From: Colwellia sp. RSH04
GTDB taxonomy: Bacteria > Pseudomonadota > Gammaproteobacteria > Enterobacterales > Alteromonadaceae
DNA length: 64,000 bases
Direction: 5' to 3'
NCBI RefSeq assembly: GCF_003545765.1
Contig: NZ_QXIO01000003.1
Location: 372,001 to 436,000, forward strand
A model generated the notes under the pieces. It was not told where the DNA came from and did no database searches. It saw only the letters and a program-made list of their open reading frames with translations. The translations under genes and the position numbers were made by a program. Below, one piece after another: positions 20,303-30,034 of the stretch. Position 1 is the first letter of the stretch. Each line of letters starts with the position of its first letter.

Positions 20303-21044
20303 TACATCATCGCAAGTACCTTCAATTTTAGTTGCAGACTCGCTAGCGAAATCCTACAAAGGAAGACAAGTCGTTAAACGTGTTAGCTTACAAGTTGAAT
20401 CAGGACAGATTGTTGGTTTATTAGGTCCAAATGGTGCTGGTAAAACGACCTCATTCTATATGATTGTCGGCTTAGTCCCCAATGACCATGGTCATATCAT
20501 ATTAAATGAACAAGACCTTACATTGGCGCCAATGCATGAAAGAGCCCGACAAGGCATAGGCTATTTACCTCAAGAAGCCTCTATTTTCAGAAAACTAACC
20601 GTAACTGAAAATATTATGGCAATTTTACAAACTCAAAAAGAATTATCAGAGCAGCAACGCGCTGAAAAGTTAGAACATTTACTTGAAGAGTTTAATATTT
20701 GCCACATAAAAGATAATTTAGGTATGAGTTTATCTGGTGGCGAGAGACGCCGTGTTGAGATAGCAAGAGCCCTTGCAGCAGACCCTGCATTTATACTTTT
20801 AGATGAACCTTTTGCTGGTGTAGACCCAATTTCAGTTGGCGACATTAAAAAAATAATCATACACTTAAAGCAGAGAGGAATTGGCATCTTAATTACTGAC
20901 CACAATGTACGAGAAACTCTTGACGTTTGTGAGCACGCTTATATTGTCAGCCACGGGGAAATTATCGCAGAAGGCAATGCAGATCAAATTCTTGCGAATC
21001 AAAAAGTCAGAGATGTATACCTTGGCGAGCAATTCACGCTATAG
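20289..21044 (+). CDS. lptB: LptB, LPS export ABC transporter ATPase
   Basis: ATPase of the LptB2FGC exporter that extracts lipopolysaccharide from the inner membrane. The 251 residues contain Walker A GPNGAGKT (46-53), the signature [14 protein letters not shown], Walker [14 protein letters not shown] and the switch His in ITDHNVRET. The start is a GTG at 20289, 14 bases inside lptA, with AAGG upstream. It gives about ten residues more than E. coli LptB before the shared [11 protein letters not shown] start of the domain. Confidence 0.97.
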   Translation: MTTTSTSSQVPSILVADSLAKSYKGRQVVKRVSLQVESGQIVGLLGPNGAGKTTSFYMIVGLVPNDHGHIILNEQDLTLAPMHERARQGIGYLPQEASIFRKLTVTENIMAILQTQKELSEQQRAEKLEHLLEEFNICHIKDNLGMSLSGGERRRVEIARALAADPAFILLDEPFAGVDPISVGDIKKIIIHLKQRGIGILITDHNVRETLDVCEHAYIVSHGEIIAEGNADQILANQKVRDVYLGEQFTL

Positions 21045-21104
21045 TTAAATTAAATAATAGTAAACGCAGCCGTATTAATAAGAACAGGAAATAGTAACAC
21101 CTAA

Positions 21105-22607
21105 ATGCGCCCTACACTTCAACTAAGAATTGGCCAACAATTAACCATGACGCCACAACTGCAACAAGCTATTAAGCTGTTGCAGCTTTCAACGTTAGAG
21201 CTACAACAAGAAATTCAAGAAGCACTAGAAAGTAACCCACTGCTTGAAGTTGAGGAAGGATCAACAAGTGAGACAACGTCTGAACAAAACAATTTAGAAG
21301 AAGCCTATTCAGCAGAAGTCACTACTGAGCGAACTGATAATGTAGAAGCTGATGTTAGTGCTAGTATCGATGAAATTAGCACGACAGAAGCAATGGAAAA
21401 AAGCGATATTCCAGAAGAGCTTAATATTGATACCACTTGGGAAGAAAGCTATAGCGCAGGTGTCTCTAATACGGGCGCAGTAAGTAGCCCAGCTGATGAC
21501 TTTACTTATCAAGGTGAAACGACTGACTCAATTCAAGATCATTTGTTATGGCAAATGGAATTAACGCCTTTTTCAGAGACAGACAAAACAGTAGCTACTG
21601 CGATTATTGAAGCTGTTGATGATGCTGGCTATTTAACCGTTTCAGCTGAAGAAATATTAGAAAGTGTTGGAATTGAAGGTCTAGAGCTTGATGAAGTAGA
21701 AGCGGTTTTAAAACGTATTAACATGTTTGATCCCATTGGTGTTGCCGCTCGTTCTATTCCCGAGTGTTTACTGATTCAATTAAATCAGTTTGATAAAAGT
21801 ACTCCTTATCTAGAAGAAAGTAAGCATATTATAAACGAGTATATCGATTTACTCGGCAATAGAGACTACCGTCAATTAATGCGCAAAACTAAGCTTAAAG
21901 AAGATCAGTTGCGTGAAGTAATGCGCTTAATTCAAAGCTTAAACCCACGCCCTGGTGATGCGGTTATTAAAGGCGATGATCAATACGTAATTCCTGATGT
22001 AACTGTTGAGAAAAAGAATGGGCGCTGGGTGGTTGAATTAAATTCGGACACTGCACCGAAACTGTCAATTAATCAACAGTATGCGGCGATGACAAAAACA
22101 ATGAAGTCATCAACAGATGGACAATTTATTCGCGCAAACTTACAAGAAGCTAAGTGGTTTATTAAAAGTTTAGAATCGCGAAATGATACTTTACTCAAAG
22201 TGTCTAACTGTATTGTACAACGCCAACAAGGCTTTTTAGAACATGGTGCTGAAGCAATGCGCCCTATGGTACTCAATGATATTGCCGAAGCAGTCGATAT
22301 GCATGAATCAACTATATCCCGAGTGACCACACAAAAATATATGCATACTCCTCGTGGTATTTTTGAATTGAAATACTTTTTCTCGAGTCATGTAAGTACT
22401 GAAAATGGTGGAGAATGTTCTTCAACAGCTATTCGTTCACTTATTAAAAAATTAATCTTAGCGGAAACTCCTGCCAAACCGTTAAGTGATAGTAAAATGG
22501 CAGATTTATTAGCAGAACAAGGTATTAAAGTCGCCAGACGAACCATAGCTAAGTATAGAGAATCATTAGCTATACCTCCGTCTAATCAACGAAAAAGTCT
22601 ACTATAG
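21105..22607 (+). CDS. rpoN: RNA polymerase sigma-54 factor
   Basis: Alternative sigma factor for promoters with -24/-12 elements that need AAA+ activators; used for nitrogen, motility and other functions. The 500 residues show the Gln-rich region I (LGQQL-like [20 protein letters not shown]), a variable acidic region II (about 55-120), the core-binding domain ([16 protein letters not shown]), the helix-turn-helix ([14 protein letters not shown]) and the diagnostic RpoN box [10 protein letters not shown] (477-486). It is followed by hpf, ptsN, rapZ and npr, as in E. coli. Confidence 0.98.
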   Translation: MRPTLQLRIGQQLTMTPQLQQAIKLLQLSTLELQQEIQEALESNPLLEVEEGSTSETTSEQNNLEEAYSAEVTTERTDNVEADVSASIDEISTTEAMEKSDIPEELNIDTTWEESYSAGVSNTGAVSSPADDFTYQGETTDSIQDHLLWQMELTPFSETDKTVATAIIEAVDDAGYLTVSAEEILESVGIEGLELDEVEAVLKRINMFDPIGVAARSIPECLLIQLNQFDKSTPYLEESKHIINEYIDLLGNRDYRQLMRKTKLKEDQLREVMRLIQSLNPRPGDAVIKGDDQYVIPDVTVEKKNGRWVVELNSDTAPKLSINQQYAAMTKTMKSSTDGQFIRANLQEAKWFIKSLESRNDTLLKVSNCIVQRQQGFLEHGAEAMRPMVLNDIAEAVDMHESTISRVTTQKYMHTPRGIFELKYFFSSHVSTENGGECSSTAIRSLIKKLILAETPAKPLSDSKMADLLAEQGIKVARRTIAKYRESLAIPPSNQRKSLL

Positions 22608-22628
22608 TACAAAAAAAGGATATCGCTT

Positions 22629-22916
22629 ATGCAAATTAATCTTTCTGGTCATCACGTTGAAGTTACAAGCTCATTAAAAGAATACGTAAATACTAAGTTT
22701 GCAAAACTTGAAAGGCATTTTGATCATATAAACAATGTACATGTAGTACTCACTGTCGAAAAATTAGATCAAAAAGCTGAAGCAACGGTACATATGAGTG
22801 GTAATGAAGTTTTTGCTTCTGCTGTCAATACTGACATGTACTCATCAATAGATACGCTAGTTGATAAGTTAGACCGCCAAATCCTCAAATATAAAGGCAA
22901 AATCGCCCATCATTAA
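22629..22916 (+). CDS. hpf: Ribosome hibernation promoting factor (short HPF)
   Basis: Small ribosome-binding protein that promotes 100S dimer formation and silences ribosomes in stationary phase. At 95 residues it is the short form without a dimerisation tail. It has the S30AE/YfiA domain (INLSGHHVEVTSSLKEYV, KLERHFDHINNVHVVL, VDKLDRQILKYKGKI). AAAGGA precedes the ATG. It lies 21 bases after rpoN. Confidence 0.96.
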   Translation: MQINLSGHHVEVTSSLKEYVNTKFAKLERHFDHINNVHVVLTVEKLDQKAEATVHMSGNEVFASAVNTDMYSSIDTLVDKLDRQILKYKGKIAHH

Positions 22917-22936
22917 AGCTTTGCTTTACCTGAACT

Positions 22937-23389
22937 ATGAAATTACAAGATATATTAACGCTAGACTGCACCTCGTGTGCAGTTCAAGCGACAAGCAAAA
23001 AACGCCTCCTTGAACATATTTGCGAAATAGCCGCTAGCTCAATCGGTAATGTAGATCCGAGTGACTTGCTCGATAGCCTGCTTGATCGAGAGAAAATGGG
23101 CAGTACCGGTATAGGTAATGGTATCGCAATACCCCATGGACGCTTAACCAAAACTGAAAAAGCAGTTGCTGTGCTACTAACAACTGAAGAAGCTATTGAT
23201 TTTGATGCTATCGATAACCGTGATGTTGATATATTCATTAGCTTATTTGTTCCTGAAGATCGCTGTTCAGAGCATTTAGAAACACTGCAAAGTATCGCTA
23301 AACTTTTTAGTGACAAACAAACATTAAAGCAAGTAAGAAAGTGTACAAGTGATCAGCAGCTATTTGATCTAATTCAACAAGCAAGTTGA
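22937..23389 (+). CDS. ptsN: Nitrogen-regulatory PTS enzyme IIA (EIIA-Ntr)
   Basis: Terminal phosphate acceptor of the nitrogen PTS. It regulates potassium transport, sigma-related functions and envelope stress through its phosphorylation state. The 150 residues form one EIIA type-2 domain with the phosphorylated His67 in GIAIPHGR, preceded by REKMGSTGIGNG. It acts with npr at the end of the same run; a PtsP enzyme I is expected elsewhere in the genome. Confidence 0.97.
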   Translation: MKLQDILTLDCTSCAVQATSKKRLLEHICEIAASSIGNVDPSDLLDSLLDREKMGSTGIGNGIAIPHGRLTKTEKAVAVLLTTEEAIDFDAIDNRDVDIFISLFVPEDRCSEHLETLQSIAKLFSDKQTLKQVRKCTSDQQLFDLIQQAS

Positions 23390-23447
23390 AGCATTCAACA
23401 CTAAAATATGCTGTTAAAAAGCATTTCTCAACTGCTTAGGTATTAAA

Positions 23448-24302
23448 ATGAAATTAATTATTGTTAGTGGCCGCTCCGGCTCTGGTAAATCTGTTGCGCT
23501 TCGTGTTTTAGAAGATCTTGGTTATTATTGCGTAGATAATATCCCCGTCAATTTATTACCCGCTCTAACACATACCGTTATTAATGATTATGAAACTGTT
23601 GCGGTTAGCTTAGACGTTCGAAATTTACCAAATGATCCGCAAGATATCCCTGAAATAATCGGCTATCTGCCCAATGCAGTTGAAGTAACCACCTTATATT
23701 TAGATGCTGATGATAACGACTTAATTAGACGCTTTAGCGAAACACGTCGTTTACATCCGCTCATCAAAGAAAATATCGCGCTTGATCAAGCTATCGCTTT
23801 AGAAAAAAAGCTGCTTGAGCCCATTTCAACAAGTGCTGACTTATATATTAATACAAGCCAATTATCACCTCACCAACTTGCCGATTTGGTGCGAGAAAGA
23901 ATACTCGGTAAAAAAACAGGTTCTATGGTTTTAGTATTCCAATCTTTTGGCTTTAAGCACGGTATTCCTGTTGATGCTGATTATGTATTTGACGCACGAT
24001 TTTTGCCTAACCCATTTTGGGAAAAGTCATTAAAAGGTCAAACGGGATTAGATCAAGGGGTAAAAGACTTCTTAGCCTCTCAACCCATCGTAACCAAATT
24101 TGTTTGGCAAATAAATAGCTTTATGATGACTTGGTTACCACACTTAGAACGTAACAACCGCAGTTATATCACTATTGCTATAGGCTGTACTGGCGGAAAA
24201 CACAGATCTGTGTATATCGCTGAATTGCTGGCAAAAAACTTTAGAAAAGAGCGTGAAGATATTCAAACTCACCATCGTGATATCGACGTAAAATCAACTT
24301 AA
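23448..24302 (+). CDS. rapZ: RNase adapter protein RapZ
   Basis: Nucleotide-binding protein which, in enterobacteria, binds the small RNA GlmZ, presents it to RNase E and senses glucosamine-6-phosphate. The 284 residues have Walker A GRSGSGKS (8-15), the Walker-B-like VAVSLDVRN, and the conserved C-terminal RNA-binding and substrate region (FQSFGFKHGIP, DARFLPNPFW, IAIGCTGGKHRSVY). Whether GlmZ-type regulation exists in this organism cannot be seen here. Confidence 0.97.
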   Translation: MKLIIVSGRSGSGKSVALRVLEDLGYYCVDNIPVNLLPALTHTVINDYETVAVSLDVRNLPNDPQDIPEIIGYLPNAVEVTTLYLDADDNDLIRRFSETRRLHPLIKENIALDQAIALEKKLLEPISTSADLYINTSQLSPHQLADLVRERILGKKTGSMVLVFQSFGFKHGIPVDADYVFDARFLPNPFWEKSLKGQTGLDQGVKDFLASQPIVTKFVWQINSFMMTWLPHLERNNRSYITIAIGCTGGKHRSVYIAELLAKNFRKEREDIQTHHRDIDVKST

Positions 24303-24335
24303 CTTCACTCCATTAACCAGATAAGGCGTTTTTGC

Positions 24336-24605
24336 ATGCTTTCTCAAGAAGTAATGATTTGTAATAAACTTGGCCTGCATGCGCGAGCGGCAACTAAACT
24401 GGCCCAATTAAGCCAAAAATTTGATGCTAAAGTTTCTCTAGAATTAGAAGGGAAACATGCTGATGCTGGAAGTATTATGGCACTGATGTTACTTGCAGGT
24501 GCTCAAGGTAAAACCGTCAATATAAAAGCCGAAGGTGAAGATGCTCAACAGGCATTATCTGAAATCTGCCAACTTATCAGCGATAAGTTCGATGAAAGCG
24601 AGTAA
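24336..24605 (+). CDS. npr: Phosphocarrier protein NPr
   Basis: HPr-like phosphocarrier of the nitrogen PTS that passes phosphate from PtsP to PtsN. The 89 residues carry the active His15 in NKLGLHARAAT, and the regulatory-helix region ADAGSIMALMLLAG matches the NPr/HPr fold. AAGG lies before the ATG. It is the last gene of the run starting at yrbG. The 200 bases to mgtE contain no gene and no clear terminator hairpin. Confidence 0.95.
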   Translation: MLSQEVMICNKLGLHARAATKLAQLSQKFDAKVSLELEGKHADAGSIMALMLLAGAQGKTVNIKAEGEDAQQALSEICQLISDKFDESE

Positions 24606-24805
24606 CAGCATACCTTTGAAGTAAATATTCTTATTCATTTCATCATAAAATAGCTGATAAAACCACAGACTTACGATAAACTTAGTTCATAGATCATCTA
24701 GCGGTTTGAAAAACATAGCTTTCTCCCAAGCTTTACACTCAACCTGTTTCTCTTTGTTAGCAACAATCACATCAAGGTGTGTATTTATAAATAAACAGAG
24801 TCGCT

Positions 24806-26164
24806 ATGCCTGAAATTACAGAGCAAGAATACAACCAACAACGCTTACAGCAAGTTAATGAAGCACTTGGTAGTGGTATGTTTGTCTATGTGCGTAAGTT
24901 ATTACAACACATGCCTGCATACGATCTTGCATTAATCCTTGAGTCTTCCCCTGCAAAAAGCCGTCCCGTATTATGGCAGCTTATTGATCCTGATTTTCAT
25001 GGTGAAGTGCTAGAAGAGCTTAACGAAGAAGTTCGAAAAGGCATTTTGAAAAGCATGCGACCAGAGAAACTGGCTGCTGTTGCTGAAGGCATGGATGTTG
25101 ATGATTTAGCTGAGGTATTGAGAACACTACCCGATAGTATCTACAAAGAAGTTCTTAATTCCATGGACTCACAAGATAGAAGCCGAGTAGAAACGGCATT
25201 ATCTTATGAGGAAGATACTGCTGGTGGTATCATGAATACCGACACTATTACACTTCGCCCTGATGTAAGCGTTGATGTAGTACTGCGTTATTTAAGATTA
25301 AAGGGTGAACTGCCTGAATCAACCGATTCGTTTTACGTGGTTGATAGAAACAACCGTTTTATTGGTGCCGTTTCACTTGCTTCTATTGTAACCGCGAAAC
25401 CTGAAGTCATCGTTTCCACGTTAATTAATGATGAAGTAGAAGCCGTTTTAGCCGAAATGACAGAACAAGATGTCGCTCAGCTATTTGAACGCCATGATTG
25501 GTTTTCTGCCCCTGTTATTGATCAAATGGGTCACTTACTTGGTCGTATCACTATAGATGACATTATTGATGTCATTCGTGAAGAAGCTGAACACTCCATG
25601 ATGAGTATGGCTGGTTTAGACGATGAAGCTGATACATTTGCTCCTGTTTTAAAGAGTACAAAACAGCGTTCATTATGGCTGGGTGTTAATTTGATTACCG
25701 CGTTAATGGCAGTTGCGGTTACTAGCATGTTTGAAGGAATATTTTCTCAACTTGCCATACTTGCGGTATTAAACTCGCTTGTGCCAAGTATGGGTGGAGT
25801 TGCAGGCAATCAAACATTAACGCTTGTCATTCGCGGTATTGCCTTAGGTCACGTTGGTGAGAGTAATGCCAAAGCATTATTATTTAAAGAAGCAGCCATA
25901 GGCTTTTTAAATGGAGTTATTTGGGCTGTGCTTATTGCCAGTGTCGTTGCTATTTGGAAACAAGATTTAATGCTTGGCGGTATTATCGCTTTTGCCATGC
26001 TAATGAACATGACTGCAGCAGGCCTTGCTGGTGTAGGTATACCTTTACTACTGAAAAAAATGAATATTGACCCTGCGTTAGCGGGTAGTGTAATAATTAC
26101 CACCGTTACAGATGTGGTTGGTATTTTTGCCTTTCTTGGTACGGCAACGTTACTGCTAACTTAA
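24806..26164 (+). CDS. mgtE: Magnesium transporter MgtE
   Basis: Mg2+-gated magnesium channel of 452 residues. It has the cytoplasmic N domain of helical repeats (about 1-130), a pair of CBS domains (about 131-255, EDTAGGIMNTDTITL and WFSAPVIDQMGHLLGRITIDDI) and five C-terminal transmembrane helices (about 285-452) with the pore region PSMGGVAGNQTLTLVIRG. No M-box-like leader is evident, and control is expected at the protein level through the N and CBS domains. Confidence 0.95.
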   Translation: MPEITEQEYNQQRLQQVNEALGSGMFVYVRKLLQHMPAYDLALILESSPAKSRPVLWQLIDPDFHGEVLEELNEEVRKGILKSMRPEKLAAVAEGMDVDDLAEVLRTLPDSIYKEVLNSMDSQDRSRVETALSYEEDTAGGIMNTDTITLRPDVSVDVVLRYLRLKGELPESTDSFYVVDRNNRFIGAVSLASIVTAKPEVIVSTLINDEVEAVLAEMTEQDVAQLFERHDWFSAPVIDQMGHLLGRITIDDIIDVIREEAEHSMMSMAGLDDEADTFAPVLKSTKQRSLWLGVNLITALMAVAVTSMFEGIFSQLAILAVLNSLVPSMGGVAGNQTLTLVIRGIALGHVGESNAKALLFKEAAIGFLNGVIWAVLIASVVAIWKQDLMLGGIIAFAMLMNMTAAGLAGVGIPLLLKKMNIDPALAGSVIITTVTDVVGIFAFLGTATLLLT

Positions 26165-26210
26165 TTATCCCGAGTTAAGGTCAATTATTTCAGCAGTAAC
26201 GATTTATTTA

Positions 26211-27572
26211 TTAATGCCCTGCGACTTGCATTTCATCAATTAAAATTGAACCTGTTCGAATACTACCTCGCAAATCAACATCTGATCCAACCGCCACAAT
26301 ACCTTTAAACATTTCTACTAAGTTACCTGCGATGGTGATTTCACTTACAGGATATTTTATCTCGCCATTCTCTACCCAAAAACCTGCGGCACCACGAGAA
26401 TAGTCTCCGTTAACCACATTGACACCTTGACCCATTAATTCAGTCACTAACAACCCCGTGCCTAACGTCTTTAACATGGCGTCAAAGTCACCAGAATGTC
26501 CACTCGCTTCAACAAGCCAGTTATGTATTCCTCCAGCATGTCCCGTTGTAGTAAGTCCTAACTTTCTTGCAGAATAACTAGTTAACAAATATGTTTCTAA
26601 TGCGCCTTGAGTAATAATATTTCTATCAACTGTCACCACACCTTCATTATCAAATGAACTACTTGCTAATGCTTTCTTAATATGTGGTTGCTCAGTTATA
26701 TTTAAAAAGTTAGGAAAGATATCGTTACCAAGCTGATCCAATAAAAATGATGATTTACGATATAAATTTCCACCACTTATCGCCGCAATAAAGTGACCCC
26801 AAATTGAGTTAGCTATATCTGCACGAAAAAGTACTGGCACTTTACCCGTAGATAATTTTTGAGCATTTAAGCGTGATAATACTTCGTTGGAAGCTTGAAG
26901 ACCTACCTCTTTTGCGCCATCTAGCAAATTGAAGTCTCGATTGACAGTATAAGCATAGTCACGTTGCATATCATCACCTTCACTGGCGATCATGACACAA
27001 CTCAAACTATGGCGAGTGCTAGGGTAACCCACTAGTTGCCCATGACTATTACCATACACTTTAAAGCCAGCAAAACTATCTAGGTTTGCACCGTCAGAAT
27101 TATTGATACGTTTATCAGCACCTAAAGCACTTTGCTCACACTCTTTCGCGATTTCTATTGCTTGTTCAGTAGTTAGCTCCTGCGGATGGTATAAATCAAG
27201 ATCCTTAGGGTTCATCTCAAGTAAAGCTTTATCAGCGAGACCTGAACATTCATCAACTGAAGTATATTTAGCGATGTTGACTGCCGCTTGAACTGCTTGC
27301 TTTAAGGCACTATCAGATAAATCTGCTGTTGAAGCACTACCTTTTCTACCTTCTTGATAAACCGTAATACCTAATGCGCCATCATTAGTAAATTCAACAT
27401 TTTCAACTTCGCCCATACGTGTGCCAACACTTAAACCTTGTTGACGACTCATAGCCACTTCAGCACCATCGGCTCCTAAAGTTTTTGCTAAATCTAATAC
27501 AGTTGCAACTCTTGCTTTTACTTCATCAAGTTGTTTAATTAATTGATCATTTGCTTTACTGGTGACGGTCAT
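26211..27572 (-). CDS. pmbA: Metalloprotease PmbA (TldE)
   Basis: Subunit of the TldD/TldE heterodimeric metalloprotease, which degrades unfolded peptides and matures microcins and CcdA. The 453 residues match TldE: it lacks the HExxxH zinc motif, which is in TldD, and has the family stretches GADGAEVAMSRQQGLSVGTR, GNLYRKSSFLLDQLGNDIFP and GAAGFWVENGEIKYPVSEITIAGN. It is convergent with mgtE. tldD lies about 1 kb upstream on the same strand, with darP between in the opposite orientation. Confidence 0.96.
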   Translation of the reverse strand: MTVTSKANDQLIKQLDEVKARVATVLDLAKTLGADGAEVAMSRQQGLSVGTRMGEVENVEFTNDGALGITVYQEGRKGSASTADLSDSALKQAVQAAVNIAKYTSVDECSGLADKALLEMNPKDLDLYHPQELTTEQAIEIAKECEQSALGADKRINNSDGANLDSFAGFKVYGNSHGQLVGYPSTRHSLSCVMIASEGDDMQRDYAYTVNRDFNLLDGAKEVGLQASNEVLSRLNAQKLSTGKVPVLFRADIANSIWGHFIAAISGGNLYRKSSFLLDQLGNDIFPNFLNITEQPHIKKALASSSFDNEGVVTVDRNIITQGALETYLLTSYSARKLGLTTTGHAGGIHNWLVEASGHSGDFDAMLKTLGTGLLVTELMGQGVNVVNGDYSRGAAGFWVENGEIKYPVSEITIAGNLVEMFKGIVAVGSDVDLRGSIRTGSILIDEMQVAGH

Positions 27573-27679
27573 ATTTTGTTTCTACGGTTATTTACTCAGC
27601 TTCAAATTTAGCTTGTGAGTATATTAATGATATAATTGGCTAACACTATAAATGCAATCCACTATTGATAACTATTATT

Positions 27680-28192
27680 ATGCCCCACTCAGCTAACGAT
27701 ATCGACGATTTAGAGCAAGAATTAAAAAGTAAAACAGAAATAAAGCGCGAAATGCATGACCTACAAGATTTTGCGCAAAAATTAGTGGAGATGTCTAAAC
27801 ATCAACGAAGTAGACTGCCACTAACCGATGAGTTACTTGATGCTATGATTGTCGCAGACAAAATAACAAATAAGCATGAAGCCTTGCGTCGCCATATTCG
27901 CCATATTGCGAAGATATTATTAGAAACCGATTTAGCCCCTATTCATCAAGCCATTGATGTAATGAATAATAAGCATCAGCAAGAGACAGCAAAATTTGTT
28001 CGTCTAGAGAATTTACGCGATGAATTAATTGAGCAAGGTAATAATGCCATCGAAGCAGCACTGATTGAAAAGCCGACTATGGAAAGGCAAAAATTAAGAC
28101 AACTAGTACGCCACGCAGCAAAAGAAAAGAAAGCTGAAAAGTTAGGTAAACATTATCAAAACTTATTTGCTTATCTAAAAGAGCATAGTTAA
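27680..28192 (+). CDS. darP: Ribosome maturation protein DarP (YjgA)
   Basis: Small basic protein associated with late assembly of the 50S subunit. It has 170 residues from the ATG at 27680 (the frame is open to a TTG at 27665 with no support). The DarP/DUF615 features are KSKTEIKREMHDLQDFAQKLVEM near the N-terminus, RRHIRHIAKILLE in the middle and the Lys-rich end ERQKLRQLVRHAAKEKKAEK. It is adjacent to and divergent from pmbA, as is common in gammaproteobacteria, and is followed by a perfect terminator. Confidence 0.93.
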   Translation: MPHSANDIDDLEQELKSKTEIKREMHDLQDFAQKLVEMSKHQRSRLPLTDELLDAMIVADKITNKHEALRRHIRHIAKILLETDLAPIHQAIDVMNNKHQQETAKFVRLENLRDELIEQGNNAIEAALIEKPTMERQKLRQLVRHAAKEKKAEKLGKHYQNLFAYLKEHS

Positions 28193-28204
28193 CCACATAT
28201 AAAG

Positions 28205-28239
28205 AAAACGGTAATTAGTTATACTAATTACCGTTTTTT
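28205..28239 (+). terminator. Rho-independent terminator after darP
   Basis: Perfect 15-base arms (28205-28219 and 28223-28237, core ACGGTAATTAGT) around a TAT loop, followed by a T-run. It lies 12 bases after the darP stop. The flanking A-run lets it work for the opposite-strand small gene as well. Confidence 0.88.
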
Positions 28240-28264
28240 ATAGAATATAATTTTCGTTTACATG

Positions 28265-28387
28265 CTACGACAGTAACGTAATCCAACCCATTAACATAGG
28301 TAATAAAGGCAAGGCAACAAGAGCAGTTACAACCATAAATAAGTGACGCTTTGATGAGCTATCTTTAAAATCTTCGTTATGTGACAT
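28265..28387 (-). CDS. 40-residue single-pass membrane peptide, unknown function
   Basis: Short reading frame of 40 codons plus stop, not recognised by family. Residues 1-14 are polar (MSHNEDFKDSSSKR); residues 15-40 form one hydrophobic segment ending WITLLS, so an inner-membrane peptide is predicted. The ATG has an excellent ribosome site (GAGGAA, 8 bases away). A perfect FNR-type box lies 86-99 bases upstream, and the darP terminator hairpin follows the stop on this strand. These three signals together make it a real gene in my view. The size and a polar head with one helix loosely recall NapE/TorE or oxidase small subunits, but no diagnostic motif supports that. Confidence 0.7.
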   Translation of the reverse strand: MSHNEDFKDSSSKRHLFMVVTALVALPLLPMLMGWITLLS

Positions 28388-28436
28388 CTTTTAATTCCTC
28401 AACTACATACTCACTATGAGTATAAAAAAGACGCGC

Positions 28437-28442
28437 ATCATA
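28437..28442 (-). promoter_or_regulatory. Possible -10 element of the small membrane-peptide gene
   Basis: TATGAT on the minus strand, about 50 bases before the ATG at 28387. It would place the FNR-type box near -49; a weaker AATATC (28445-28450) would place it at -41.5. The start point is therefore uncertain. Confidence 0.4.
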
Positions 28443-28472
28443 CCGATATTTTGAACGATTGAATAGCTTTTA

Positions 28473-28486
28473 TTGATCTAGATCAA
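28473..28486. promoter_or_regulatory. Perfect FNR-type box TTGAT-N4-ATCAA
   Basis: TTGATCTAGATCAA matches the FNR/Anr/EtrA consensus in every defined position. It lies between the tldD stop and the small membrane-peptide gene, 86 bases before that ATG, and no other start codon is nearby. It suggests control by an oxygen-sensing FNR-family regulator. Confidence 0.7.
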
Positions 28487-28577
28487 TAAAATAAAAGCCC
28501 ATAAATTATTATAAAAATAACTTAATATGGTATTTCAGTAACTTAGAGCTTTCATCATTATTTCACTCTTGAGACGA

Positions 28578-30017
28578 TTATTGAGTACCGCCTACCGTCA
28601 TTTCGTCAACTTTCAGCGTAGGTTGACCTACGCCAACAGGGACACTTTGACCGTCTTTACCACACACCCCAACACCAGCATCAAGTTTAAGATCATTACC
28701 GACCATACTAACCTTTTTCATTGCCTCTGGCCCACTGCCAATAAGTGTGGCACCTTTGACTGGCGAGGTAATTTCACCATTCTCAATTAGGTAAGCTTCA
28801 GAGCTGGTAAATACAAATTTACCCGATGTTATATCCACTTGACCACCAGCAAAGTTTGGCGCATAAATGCCCTTTTTCACGGATTTAATAATATCTTTAG
28901 GATCAGACTCTCCTGCAAGCATATAAGTATTTGTCATACGAGGCATAGGTAAATGTGCATATGATTCACGTCGACCATTACCAGTAGGGTTTACTCCCAT
29001 CAAAGCAGCATTATGCTTGTCTTGCATGTAACCTTTTAAGATGCCCTTTTCAATGAGCACATTATATTGGCCTGGTGTACCTTCATCATCGATAGAAATA
29101 GAACCTCGTTTATTCGCCAATGTACCATCATCAACAATAGTACAAAGATCAGAGGTCACTTGTTCACCGACCTTACCCGAGAAAGCAGATGAACCTTTAC
29201 GGTTGAAATCACCTTCTAAGCCATGGCCAACAGCTTCATGTAATAAGACGCCTGGCCAACCTGCACCTAACACAACAGGAAAAGTACCTGCAGGTGCTTC
29301 AATAGCCACTAAATTAACAAGTGCTTGTCGAACGGCTTCTTCAGCAAAAGCTAAATAACGTGCTTTACCTTGTTCAACTTCAAAGAAGTAACTGTAGTCT
29401 GTACGAGCACCGCCGCCAGCACTCGCTCGTTCGCGCTTACCTTTATCTTCGACTAGAACAGAACAATTTAAGCGTACTAATGGACGAATATCAGTGCCAT
29501 ACGTTCCATCAGTTGCCGCAACTAACACCTTTTCATAGACACCAGACAAGCTAACAATAACTTGAGATACTCTACTATCTACCTGTCTTGCATGAGCCTC
29601 TACTTGATGAAGTAAATCAATTTTTTGTTCTTGAGTTAAGCTGCCTAATGGCTCTACCGATTGATATACTTCTATCGGTGATTGTTTGGTAAAGGCTTTT
29701 ACTTTTACGCCACTGATTGGATCAGCAATGCCTTTAGCAGCATCGGTAGCTTTTTGTAACGCCTCTACCGAAATATCATCAGAGTATGCAAAACCTGTTT
29801 TTTCTCCTGAAATAGCACGTACGCCAACCCCACGTTCAATATTATATGAACCTTCTTTGACAATACCGTCTTCTAACACCCAAGACTCATGTAAACTTGA
29901 TTGAAAGTACAAATCTGCATAATCGACTCTTCTGTCTTGCATGCGTTTTAAAGTGGTTGATAAGACCTCTTCATCAATATTACTATCAGCTAACAATGAC
30001 TGCTCTACACTATTCAT
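28578..30017 (-). CDS. tldD: Metalloprotease TldD
   Basis: Catalytic subunit of the TldD/TldE protease. The 479 residues carry the zinc motif [11 protein letters not shown] (HExxxH, near residue 260), with a third ligand expected in the C-terminal half ([40 protein letters not shown]). It works with PmbA, encoded about 1 kb downstream. The gene follows the nitrilase gene with a 17-base gap, as in other gammaproteobacteria (yhdP, nitrilase, tldD order). Confidence 0.97.
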   Translation of the reverse strand: MNSVEQSLLADSNIDEEVLSTTLKRMQDRRVDYADLYFQSSLHESWVLEDGIVKEGSYNIERGVGVRAISGEKTGFAYSDDISVEALQKATDAAKGIADPISGVKVKAFTKQSPIEVYQSVEPLGSLTQEQKIDLLHQVEAHARQVDSRVSQVIVSLSGVYEKVLVAATDGTYGTDIRPLVRLNCSVLVEDKGKRERASAGGGARTDYSYFFEVEQGKARYLAFAEEAVRQALVNLVAIEAPAGTFPVVLGAGWPGVLLHEAVGHGLEGDFNRKGSSAFSGKVGEQVTSDLCTIVDDGTLANKRGSISIDDEGTPGQYNVLIEKGILKGYMQDKHNAALMGVNPTGNGRRESYAHLPMPRMTNTYMLAGESDPKDIIKSVKKGIYAPNFAGGQVDITSGKFVFTSSEAYLIENGEITSPVKGATLIGSGPEAMKKVSMVGNDLKLDAGVGVCGKDGQSVPVGVGQPTLKVDEMTVGGTQ

Positions 30018-30034
30018 TTAAGACTTACTCAACT

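Noticed and set aside
24606-24805. Magnesium riboswitch or terminator before mgtE
   Set aside because: No convincing multi-stem leader or T-run hairpin could be drawn in the 200 bases.
28265-28387. Assignment of the small peptide to NapE/TorE
   Set aside because: One membrane helix and small size fit, but the glycine-rich GGYGF-type motif of that family is absent.
29041-29554. Open frames antisense to tldD
   Set aside because: Low-complexity translations opposite a clear TldD; no start signals.
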